Below the pieces are notes generated by a model that saw only the letters and a list, made by a program, of their open reading frames with translations, was not told where the DNA came from and did no database searches. This document shows, piece after piece, positions 13,289 to 22,362 of a DNA stretch of 64,000 nucleotides; the first letter of the stretch is position 1, and the number at the start of each line of letters is the position of its first letter. The DNA comes from Stipa capillata (lineage: Eukaryota; Streptophyta; Magnoliopsida; Poales; Poaceae): the NCBI GenBank assembly GCA_019208055.1, contig JAGXJF010000099.1:1-64000 (forward strand), written 5' to 3'. The translations under genes were made by a program, and so were the position numbers.

Positions 13289-13526
13289 ACCAACAGTTTG
13301 GAGGGTCCGGGACAGTCGGGTTGGATGGTTTGGTCGGATGGTTCGGGAGAACTTGAGGAGAATCGGACCTACTTCCGGACGGACCGTTTGGAATCCCGGA
13401 ACAGTCGGGTTGGACGGTTTGGTCGGATGGTTCGGGACAACTAGAGGAGATCCGGACCTTCTTCTGGACGGACCGTCTGGAAGTTCCGGGACGATCGGGT
13501 TGGATGGTTTGGTCAGATGGTTCGGG
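13289..13526 (+). repeat. 238-bp three-monomer insertion in HOR copy 4
   Basis: Monomers of 59, 89 and 90 bp are inserted at a monomer boundary of HOR copy 4. The first two and the start of the third match the sequence near 23,351-23,532 in array B, including the rare variants gaacttgaggagaatcgg, acctacttcc and ggaatcccggaacag. The rest of the third monomer (cttctggacggaccgtctgg) matches the local HOR. It therefore looks like a patch copied from, or shared with, array B on the far side of the retroelement. Confidence 0.8.
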
Positions 13527-14061
13527 AGAACTAGAGGAGTGCCGGACGACCTTCTTCGGGACGGACAGTTCGGAAGGTCCGGGACGGTCGGGTTGACCGG
13601 TTTGGTCGGATGGTTCGGGACCAACAGCTTGGAGGGTCTGAGACGGTCGGTTGGACGATTTGGTCGGATGGTTCGGGACCAACAGTTTGGAGGGTCCGAG
13701 ACGGTCGGCTCGCAGGATTTGGTCGGATGATTCAGGACCAACAGTTTGGAGTGTCCGGGACGGTCGGGTTGGACGGTTTGGTCAGATGGTTCGGGACCAA
13801 CAGTTTGGAGGGTCCGAGATGGTCGGGTTGGACGCTTTGGTCGGATGGTTCGGGACCAACAGTTTGGAGGATCTTATACGGTCGGGTTGGACGGTTTGGT
13901 CGGATGGTTCGGGACCAACAGTTTGGAGGGTCCAGGACGGTCGGGTTCGATGGTTTGGTTGTATGGTTCGGGACAACTAGAGGAGATCCGGACCTTCTTC
14001 TGGACGACCGTCTGGAAGTTCCGGGACAGTCGGGTTGGATGGTTTGGTCAGATGGTTCGGG
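13527..14061 (+). repeat. 535-bp tandem duplication inside HOR copy 4 (first unit)
   Basis: The segment starting gagaactagaggagtgccgg, which contains the diagnostic 93-bp monomer (ggacgaccttcttcggg), occurs here and again from 14,062 to about 14,510; in the other HOR copies it is present once. Unit spacing is 535 bp (13,527 to 14,062), a whole number of monomers, as expected for unequal crossing-over in register. Confidence 0.82.
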
Positions 14062-15045
14062 AGAACTAGAGGAGTGCCGGACGACCTTCTTCGGGACGGA
14101 CAGTTCGGAAGGTCCGGGACGGTCGGGTTGACCGGTTTGGTCGGATGGTTCGGGACCAACAGCTTGGAGGGTCTGAGACGGTCGGTTGGACGATTTGGTC
14201 GGATGGTTCGGGACCAACAGTTTGGAGGGTCCGAGACGGTCGGCTCGCAGGATTTGGTCCGGATGATTCAGGACCAACAGTTTGGAGTGTCCGGGACGGT
14301 CGGGTTAGACGGTTTGGTCAGATGGTTCGGGACCAACAGTTTGGAGGGTCCGAGATGGTCGGGTTGGACGCTTTGGTCGGATGGTTCGGGACCAACAGTT
14401 TGGAGGATCTTATACGGTCGGGTTGGACGGTTTGGTCGGATGGTTCGGGACCAACAGTTTGGAGGGTCCAGGGACGGTCGGGTTCGATGGTTTGGTTGTA
14501 TGGTTCGGGACAACTAGAGGAGATCCGGATATTCTTCCGGGCACACTGTTTGGAAGTTCCGGGACAGTCGGGTTGGACGGTTTGGTCGGATGGTTCGGGA
14601 CAACTAGAGGACATCCTGACCTTCTTCCGGGCAGACCATTGGAAGTTCCGGGACGGATTGGTCGGATGGTTCGGGACAACTAGAGTACATCCGGACCTTC
14701 TTCCGGGCAGACCGTTTGGAAGTTCCGGATGGTCGGGATAGACGGTTTGGTCGGATGGTTCGGGACAACTAGAGTACATCCGGACCTTCTTCCGGGCAGA
14801 CCGTTTGGAAGTTCCGGGATGGTCGGGTTGGACGGTTTGGTCAAATGGTTCGGGACAACTAAAGTACATCCGGACCTTCTTCCGGGCAGACCGTTTGGAA
14901 GTTCCGGGACGGTCGGGTTGGACGGTTTGGTCGGATGGTTCGGGACCAACAGTTTGGAGGTTCCGAGACGGTCGGGTTGGACGGTTTGATCGGATGGTTC
15001 GGGACCAACAGTTCGGAGGGTCCGGGACGGTCGGGTTGGATGGTT

Positions 15046-17671
15046 TGGTCGGATGTTTTGGGACAATTAGAGGACATCTAGACCTTCCGGACGGACCATT
15101 TGGAAGTTCCAGGATAGTCGGGTTGGACGGTTTGGTCGGATGGTTCGGGACCAACAGTGTGGAGGGTCTGAGGACAGTCAGGTTGGATGGTTTGGTTGGA
15201 TGGATCGGAACAACTAGAGGAGATCCGGACCTTCTTCCGGACGGAACCGTTTGGATGTCCCGGGACGGTCGGGTTGGACGGTTTGGTCGGATGGTTCGGG
15301 ACAACTAAATCAGATCCGGACCTTCTTCGGACGGACGGGGTGGAAGTTCCGGGACGGTCGGGTTGGACGGTTTGGTCGAATGGTTCCGGACAACTCGAGG
15401 AGCACTGGACCTTCTTCCGGATGGACCGTCTGGCAGTTCCGGCACGGACGGGTTGGATGGTTTGGTCGGAGGGTTCAAGCCCCAGGACGATCGGTTGGAC
15501 TGTTTGGTCGGATGGTTCGGGACAACTAGAGGAGATCCGGACCTTCTTCCGGGCGGACCGTCTGCAAGTTCCGGGACGATCGGTTTGGACGGTTTGGTCG
15601 GATGGTTCGGGAGAACTAGAGGAGAACCGGACCTTCTTCTGGATGGACCCTTTGGAACGTCCGGAACGGTCGGGTTGGACGGACCATTTGGATGTTCCAG
15701 GACAGTCGGGTCGGACGGTTTGGTCAGATGGTTCGGGACCAACAGTTTGGAGGGTCTGAAACGGTCGGGTTGGACGGTTTGGTTGGATGGTTCGGGACAA
15801 CTAGAGGAGATCCGGATCTTCTTCCGGACGGACCGTTTGGAAGTCCCGGAACGGTCGGGTTCGACGGTTTGGTCGGATGGTTCGGGACAACTGGAGGAGA
15901 TCCGGACCTTGTTCCGGACGGACCGTTTGGAAGTCCCGGGACGGTCGGCGTGGATGGTTTGGTCGGATGGCTCGGGACAAACTAGAGGAGATCCGGACCT
16001 TCTTCCAGACGGACCTTGTGGAAGTTCCGGGACGGTCGGGTTGGACTGTTTGGTCGGATGGTTCGGGACAGCTAGAGGAGATCCGGATCTTTTTCCAGAC
16101 GGACCGTCTGGAACTTCCGGGACGGTCGGGGTGGACGGCTTGGTCGGATGGTTCAAGTTCCGGGACGATCGGGTTGGACGGTTTGGTCGGATGATTCAAG
16201 TTCCGTGACGATCGGGTTGTACAGTTTGGTCGGATGGTTCGGGACAACTAGAGGAGATCCGAACCATCTTCCGGACGGACCGTTCGGATGTTCCGGGACG
16301 GTCGGGTTGGACGGTTTGGTCGGATGGTTCGGGACCAACAGTTTGGAGGGTCCGGGACGGTCGGCTTGGACTGTTTGGTCGGATTGTTTGGGGCCAATAG
16401 TTTGGAGGGCCCGGGACGGTCGAGTTCGAAGGTTTGGTCGGATGGTTCGGGACAAACAGTTTGGAGGGTCCAAGACGGTCGGGTTGGACGGTTTGGTCGG
16501 ATGGTTCGGGACCAACAGTTTGGAGGGTCCGGGACGGTCGGGTTGGATGGTTTGGTCGGATGGTTCGAGAGAACTAGAGGAGAACCGGACCTTCTTCCGG
16601 ACGGACTGTCTGGAAGTTCCAGGACGATCGGGTTGGACGGTTTGGTCGGATGGTTCGGGACAACTAGAGGAGATCCGGACCTTCTTCCGGATGGACCGTT
16701 TGGAAGGTCCGGGATGTTCGGGTCGGACGGTTTGTTTGGATGGTTTGGGACCAATAGTTTGGAGGGCCCGGGACGGTCGGGTTGGAACGTTTGGTCGGAA
16801 TGGTTCGGGACAAACAGTTTGGAGGGTCCAAGACGGTCGGTTGGACGGTTTGGTCGGATGGTTCGGGACCAACAGTTTGGAGGGTCCGGGACGGTCGGGT
16901 TGGATGGTTTTGTCGGATGGTTCGGGGGAACTAGAGGAGAACCGGAGCTTCTTCCAGACGGACTGTCTGGAAGTTCCAGGACGATCGGGTTGGACGGTTT
17001 CGTCAGATGGTTCGGGACAACTAGAGGAGATCCGGGCCTTCTTCCGAATGGACCGTTTGGAAGTTCCGGGACGATCGGGTTGGACCGCTTGGTCGGATGG
17101 TTCCGGGACGGTCGGGTTGGATGGTTTTGTCGGATTGTTGGGGACCAACAGTTTGGAGGGTCCAATCTGGTCGGGTTGGACGGTTTGGTCGGATGGTTCG
17201 GGACCAACAGTTTGGAGGGTCTGGGACTGTCGTGTTGGATGGTTTGATCGGATGGTTCGGGAGAACTAGAGGAGAACCAGACCTTCTTCCGGACGGACCG
17301 TCTGGATGTTCCGGGATGATCGGGTTGGACGGATTGGTCGGATGTTTCGGGACAACTAGAGGAGATCCGGTCCTTCTTCCGGACGGACCGTTTGGAGGGC
17401 CCGGGACGGTCGGGTTGGACGGTTTGGTAGGATGGTTCAGGACCGACAGTTTGGAGGGTCCAAGACGGTCGGGTTGGACGGTTTGGTCAGATGGTTCAGG
17501 ACCAACAGTTTGGAGGTCCCGGGACGGTCGGGTTGGACGGTTTGGTCGGATGGTTCGGGACCAACAGTTTGGAGGGTCCAAGATGGTCGGGTTGGAGGGT
17601 TTGGTCTGATGGTTCAGGACCAACAGTTTGGAGGGTCCGGGTCGGTCGGGTTGGTTGGTTTGGTCGGATGG
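15046..17671 (+). repeat. Satellite array A, irregular right part
   Basis: Mixed 90-, 87- and 59-bp monomers with no clear multi-kilobase periodicity by eye. Two consecutive 43-bp monomers are visible around 16,151-16,236, where ggttcaagttccggg joins the start of the monomer directly to its second half. Segments near 16,288-16,600 and 16,680-16,930 repeat a similar order of variants (ggaccaatagtttggagggc, gacaaacagtttgg). The block ends at ggtcggatgg, immediately followed by the LTR terminus. Confidence 0.85.
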
Positions 17672-18416
17672 TGTCACGGCCCCGGAATTGTATATGATTA
17701 GGGGAACACGAAGTTGCCAAGGACCGAAGGACTCGTCAGCCCGGTGGCACGGTACCTGCGCCGTACGCACCAGGGCGGAACGATCGACACCCGCCACGTG
17801 CGAGCCGGCCGGAAGCGACCAATCTTCCCAGAACCACATACGATTCCATGATCCGGTGAAGGTTCAGAGTCGTTCCCGAATCCTTCCACGACAAGCAAGG
17901 TCGGAGGAGCCCGGCGATTCTACCCACACCCTAACCTAGCTCGGAAAGCTAGTGGGTCGCTCGAAAGCCCGGTAGAACACGCCCACACCCTGCCTGGCCG
18001 GCACAGCATCTCAGCTAGCGGGTCACTCAACCAACACCTGCTCGACTTAGTAGAAGAAGGTACGGCTTCGACTCTTCACGGCTACCCATACACTTCATAT
18101 CATTCACACATTGTGCAGGGGCAGCCTGATCTAACAACTCGGATATATCACAAAGCTCTACAACACGATATTACTAATAACAGTCCATGATGGGACACAT
18201 ATTACATCAGTCGGTCATATCCGAAAACATATCCGAGTACGGAGTAATTAAACAACAGCGGAAGAACAGTAAATGAGTCCCACAGCGGCATAGTGACCGC
18301 TGAACAAAAACTCCCACCTATCCCATGAACCGACTAACTAACCGAGGAAACAACAATTTCAGGCATCATCGAAATAATCTTCAACCACCGGCTCACCTGC
18401 AAGCTCTAGGAATAAC

Positions 18417-18453
18417 CTAGGTGAGTACAAATGTACTCGCAAGACTTATTCGT
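18417..18453 (-). other. Conserved short inverted repeat in the LTR (gagtac...gtactc)
   Basis: The sequence gagtac, a short loop, then gtactcgcaagac occurs here (6-nt loop) and again at about 30,582-30,611 in the related LTR (9-nt loop). Both arms and the following cgcaagac are conserved while the loop differs. It could be a small hairpin in the element's transcript; function is unknown. Confidence 0.5.
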
Positions 18454-18639
18454 GCTTGATTAAATGTCCTACTCATACTAGTACAACAACAATTAAACAT
18501 GAATGCTTCTCAGCGTAACAATATACAAGTTAATAACATAACATTAGCAAGATGAAATTGGGACAGGCTAAGTAACAGACTAACTCAGGATACAAACATA
18601 TCGCAACCAATTCACCATAAGATCGAATCAGCAAATCCA

Positions 18640-18760
18640 AATCCATTGGGGTAGCCCATGAGTCCAATCCAAATCAATCCATTAAACATCCTCCAATTCA
18701 ATTAGGGCAGCCCCTAAGTCAAATCCAAATTGATCCAATCCACACATGTCCATTTTAATC
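18640..18760. repeat. Imperfect short tandem duplication in the LTR
   Basis: Two similar stretches of about 60-70 bp built on caaatccaaat, ttggggtagcccatgagtc or ttagggcagcccctaagtc, and aatccaaat follow each other. This is a local imperfect duplication within the LTR, not related to the 90-bp satellite. Confidence 0.55.
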
Positions 18761-20079
18761 TCTCGAACGGCTACCGACAACTCAACCCCTACAGGCATAG
18801 TGAGTGCATAACAGTTTGGAGGTAGCGAGCCTCCAAAGTGCATGGAGGCTTACCCCAGCTATCCTCAGTGTTGGTTCTCGCTAGCGTTCCCGTGTGATAA
18901 GCGATGGTGACACGCTGAAGATAGGGTTGGTGTGACGACAAATCTCTACTTACACCTGCGTCACCGTCAAACTACGATGAACACCAACCGTACCCATTGT
19001 GCACGCCCTCGGCTCTCACAACTCACTTAACAATTTAGTTGAAGAGCCATCAGATGTTCTCATCCTAAGACACATCCTAAAAATACTAGTGTGCTCAATT
19101 CCACACGTGACATTCAAGTAACCATCACAGATAAGCACACATAAACAGGGCATACACAAGAGTACGGAAAGTAAAGATGCAACAAGCTCTGCTTGCCTTG
19201 TTCGGGTTGTTCCTGATCTTGCGGGGAGCTGTAAGCCTGGTGGTCACCTTCTTCGGACTCTGTTGTGATTAATCACGAACACCGGAAAAGAAACGATAAA
19301 GAAAATATTAAGATTCGGCATGTATGCATGATGAGGGGCAATGCTAAGTATGGATTATTATGGGGATCTACGGATGTTAGGAACGTAGTGCAACCCTATT
19401 CCATAGAGTAGATTGGTAGAATTCGCATTGAAACCCTAACTTAATTTGCATGTCGTTTTACGTAGTTTGAGGATGCTAGGGTTTTGGAAACTACAAGCTA
19501 CCATGGATGGTCATGACATAAAACATTGGTGTTATGCAAGTATACTGAAGTACGCTCCTAATACAACTAGAATCCTCAAATTTAGGGTTATTTTCACCAT
19601 GTCATGAGCTATCGGAAGTATCGTATAGGAAAAAGGGGGATTTAATCCAATTCAAGTGGATCTGGTTGTTGCGTTGCAAGTTTTAAAATTTTGTTCCAAC
19701 CAAGTTGTAGGAAATCTCCCAAGCTTTCTATCGATATAAACTTTGCTAAAATCCGAGCTACGGATCAAGAGTTATCCCCTTTCGAAACTCGTCGGAACAA
19801 CCGATAAAAGCCTAGGTAACCTACTGTGCATGTGCTCAAAATAAAACTTTCGATTCAGCCATATTGTAGAGAATTTCACAAGCTTTCCAAATATATAAAA
19901 TTTATTAAATTTGGACGTGTGGTTTAAAAGTTATGAGCATTTGAATTTTTATTCAAAACTAACCTAAACAGACCTAATCCTAAATGCTAGATCTACCCGA
20001 GAACAGACCACCCTCTCTCTGACGCACTCATGCTTCTGCTAAATCCACCCGAGATGTTACCCAGGTTTCCTCATCTTTA

Positions 20080-21060
20080 AAGTGGCCGGCTGACAGGTGG
20101 GGACCTCGGGACAGGACTGACTGGTCCGAGATGGATCCAGTCAGCAGTTGAGGTGGCGAAGGCAGCCAACCAGGGGCTGCCACGCCACCCACAGCTCATG
20201 CCCACACACAGCCGAGTTGGCACAGCCAGAGAACAGAGCTCGGACGGCGGAGAGCTCACCGGAGCATCACCGGAAAGGGTTCCCGAGCTCGGTTGAGCAC
20301 GGGGAGGTAGGTAGGGTGACCAGGAGCTCACCGCGGAGAAGATGCACTGGAGTGGGGGAGCTAGGGAGGTCCGAGAGGAGGCCGGCGACGAGCAATGGCG
20401 GTGGTGGTCCTCAGTTGCCGTCGGGAAGGAGCTCCGGTGGTCGGATCTGCAAAGGGAAGGCGCCGAGGGTGTTAGGGAGAAGGAGGGGATTCTCGGGAGC
20501 AAGAAGATGGGAGGGGAGGAGGTCCGGAGCAACCGGAGGAACTCGCCGGAGCAGACACCGGAGGCGGAGAAGAATCGCGGCGGCAGGGAGCTTCAGTGGC
20601 CAATCTAAAAATGGGGAGCGGGAAAGGGTGAGGAAGGAAGGGAGGAAGCTTGGGGAGGAAGGAGAGTAACCGGGGCTCACCGAGGCGATGCGGATTTCTC
20701 ACCGGAGAGGGACGCCGGAGCTCGGGAAGAGATGGGGTGGCGAGGGGAGAGGAGCACCGAGGAGTGGCTAGGGTTTTCGGGGGCGGGGAGAGCGAGGTGG
20801 GGCTGTCGGGATGGAGGATTTAAAGGGCGGCGGCGGCTTCGGACCGGTGGCGTCGGGGGCGGGGCACCGCCCACGCCGGCGTACGGGCGTCGGGGACGTG
20901 GCCGAAGCGCCCCGACAGGTGGGCCCCGGACGCAGAACAGAGAGGGGGAGAGGCTGACCGCGGGGGCCCGGATGGTAGTGAGAGAAGGCGGGAAGAGGGG
21001 CGCGCGCGGGATGAGCGGGCCGAGGGAGATGGGCCGCTGAGGGGTTGCGGCCCGATTAGG
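20080..21060 (-). other. GC-rich leader-like segment of the LTR
   Basis: About 1 kb with strong G over C excess on the plus strand (hence C-rich on the element's sense strand), in sharp contrast to the AT-rich LTR sequence on both sides. Similar segments sit at about 33,020-33,810 and 34,360-35,390 in the other two LTR fragments. Open frames occur on both strands but encode Pro/Ser/Ala/Arg-rich low-complexity sequence with no domain, so I read this as untranslated leader or regulatory LTR sequence. Confidence 0.6.
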
Positions 21061-21083
21061 GTTTTGATTTTGATTTTTAATTT

Positions 21084-21090
21084 CTTTATA
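21084..21090 (-). promoter_or_regulatory. Candidate TATA box of the LTR
   Basis: On the minus strand the sequence reads TATAAAG about 650 bp into the LTR and about 30 bp before the GC-rich segment begins. The position is plausible for a core promoter driving the element, but the sequence alone does not establish a start site, and AT-rich DNA gives such matches by chance. Confidence 0.35.
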
Positions 21091-21744
21091 CCAGAATATT
21101 TCCCCACGTCATTTTATGTGCAAATATTTCTCCAAAAATTATGAAATTTTGCCAGGAGGTTCTAAACATTATTCTTGATCTACTGTAGAAGTTTGACCCA
21201 ATCTGGAGTTGATTTATATGGGTGTCCAGTTCAAATTTGAATTAGGGTCCGAGTTAGGGTTTTGAGCGGAAACTAGGTTTCAACTATTTCAAAAATCTTG
21301 AAATTTGGCAGGGGGCTATCCTTTGAATATCCAAGGGTATTTCCAAGTTTTGGTGAACTTTTGTCCACAATTGCTTGCCTTATCTCCTAAACCTAGTTCT
21401 CGACACTTAGGGTTTGAGCTCGGTCCTTTTTTTCAATCGAGTCGTTGTTTAATGTGGGTTTTGGATCATCCTTGGGAAGAAGATGGTTGGGGAAAGGTTG
21501 GTAGGAGAATTTCATTGACGGGGTTCGCTGGCCCCACCACTTGTTAATGTTACTGTCGAAGTCCGATACTTCGTATAAGTTGATTGGTGTTTGTTAAACA
21601 TATCCACCGAGGATGAGATATTAACACATTCTATAAAGTACAATTATATCTTTTTCGGGTTTAAACGAGATGGTGCGGGGATGATGACATGTATGCATGC
21701 ATGCAAGGCAAATACCTATTTCGTTACAATTGGGTATTACAAAA

Positions 21745-21756
21745 CCTACCCCCCTT
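21745..21756 (-). promoter_or_regulatory. Polypurine tract (plus-strand primer site)
   Basis: On the minus strand AAGGGGGGTAGG lies three bases before the TGTAATACCC that opens the LTR and about 24 bp after the integrase stop codon. This is the expected place and composition for the polypurine tract that primes plus-strand DNA synthesis in Ty3/gypsy elements, and it fixes the LTR boundary. Confidence 0.85.
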
Positions 21757-21779
21757 AAAAAGATCTCGACCCGAGATCC

Positions 21780-22362
21780 CTAACGATCGACAAACAAGGT
21801 TGGAAACTCGGTCTTGAGCCATTCTTCGCGCTCCCAGGTGGCTTCATCTTCAGTGTGGTTGCTCCATTGTACCTTGAAGAATTTGATGGTGCGATTTCGA
21901 GTCTTACATTCCATCTCATCAAGAATACACACTGGATGTTCTCGATAAGAGAGGTCTTCATGTAGGAATTCCATTTCGGGGTTGATCTTCGTCTCAGGGA
22001 CTCGATGGCAAGCTTTTAACTGGGACACATGGAAGACATCGTGCATCCGCGACAACCCAGGAGGTAATTCCAACTGGTATGCCACGGTTCCTCGTCTGGC
22101 TAGGATTTGATAAGGACCGATGTAACGAGGAGCTAGCTTTCCTTTCATTGCAAAGCGGCGGAAACCTTTGAATGGAGTGACCTTGAGATACACACTATCT
22201 CCAATCTGAAAGGTAACTTCTCGGCGCTGAGGATCGGCATAGCTTTTCTGCCTGGACTGAGCTTCACGAAGACGCTCTCGGATGAGTTGGACTAGATCTT
22301 CGGCTTCTTCAATCGGGTTAGGTCCAAAGAATTGCCTCTCGCCAGTCTCGGACCAGTTCAAT
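21780..22362 (-). pseudogene. Chromovirus polyprotein remnant: integrase C-terminus and chromodomain
   Basis: The last 190 or so codons of a gypsy polyprotein, open to a TAG at 21,780-21,782. The frame begins in satellite-derived sequence (about 22,379-22,363), so its first Met and about five residues are not native; retroelement sequence begins near codon 7. Counting from that Met: a basic helical stretch with RQKSYAD (43-49); the integrase C-terminal fold with GDSVYLKV (60-67) and GPY (88-90), the GPY/F motif; FHVSQL (116-121); then a chromodomain at about 149-196 with FFKVQW (167-172) and EATWE (179-183). Only one aromatic-cage residue is obvious (W172); the first and third aromatics of canonical chromodomains appear replaced, as known for plant chromovirus chromodomains. 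In the family, the chromodomain steers integration to heterochromatin. The integrase core, RNase H, reverse transcriptase, protease and gag are missing, so it cannot act alone. Confidence 0.93.

Larger units (their letters stand above)
11186..15045 (+). repeat. Higher-order repeat copy 4, rearranged and incomplete
   Basis: It follows the HOR order from 11,186 to 13,288, then carries a three-monomer insertion (13,289-13,526), resumes the HOR (13,527-13,973), jumps back and repeats the same segment (from 14,062), and continues until about 15,045, where it leaves the HOR before the last few monomers. From 12,770 onward it has many single-base gains or losses in short runs: ttcttt at about 12,773, ccccggg at about 13,157, gacggttggtc at about 13,177, ggacgaccg at about 14,005, ggtccgg at about 14,247, ccagggac at about 14,469, accattgg at about 14,636 and ttccggatgg at about 14,725. 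This block is either a decaying array edge or a poorly polished part of the assembly. Confidence 0.85.
631..17671 (+). repeat. Satellite array A (90/59-bp monomer family)
   Basis: Continuous tandem array. The long monomer is 90 bp and can be read from gggacaac through tagaggagatccgg, cttcttccggacgg, accgtttggaagttccggg, acggtcgggttggacgg to tttggtcggatggttc. The 59-bp monomer shares both ends but lacks about 31 bp of the middle (tagaggag to ccggacgg) and reads caacagtttggagggtcc instead. An 87-bp type has one ttc fewer (ccttccgg) and usually starts gttttgggacaatt. A further 90-bp type starts gggagaactagaggagaacc. Monomers are about 70-100% alike by eye. The plus strand has a strong G over C excess. 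No unique sequence interrupts the array until the LTR at 17,672. The left edge (631-720) is poorly conserved. Confidence 0.95.
17672..21741 (-). mobile_element. 3' LTR of a Ty3/gypsy chromovirus (4,070 bp)
   Basis: Read on the minus strand, the LTR begins TGTAATACCC at 21,741, right after a polypurine tract, and ends GGCCGTGACA at 17,672, giving canonical TG...CA ends. The element's integrase end lies just upstream, so this is the 3' LTR. The downstream flank is satellite, so the element integrated into the array. It contains a GC-rich segment (about 20,080-21,060) and AT-rich stretches. It is homologous to the LTR starting at 29,799, strongly over the terminal 170 bp or so and again over about 18,250-19,030. 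Length, chromodomain and position suit the Tekay/Del-like chromoviruses of plants; that lineage assignment is from general knowledge and was not tested. The 5' LTR and most of the coding region are absent from the window. Confidence 0.87.

Noticed and set aside
721..15045. Centromeric satellite identity
   Set aside because: A higher-order repeat and a chromovirus are compatible with pericentromeric or knob heterochromatin, but no centromere-specific (CRM-type) element or known centromere satellite is recognised; location cannot be told from sequence alone.
631..17671. CRISPR-like array
   Set aside because: Repeats are contiguous with no unique spacers, much longer than CRISPR repeats, and the context is a plant retrotransposon and satellite.
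21305..21547. 80-codon plus-strand frame
   Set aside because: Antisense within the LTR upstream part, with no recognisable domain; not supported as a gene.
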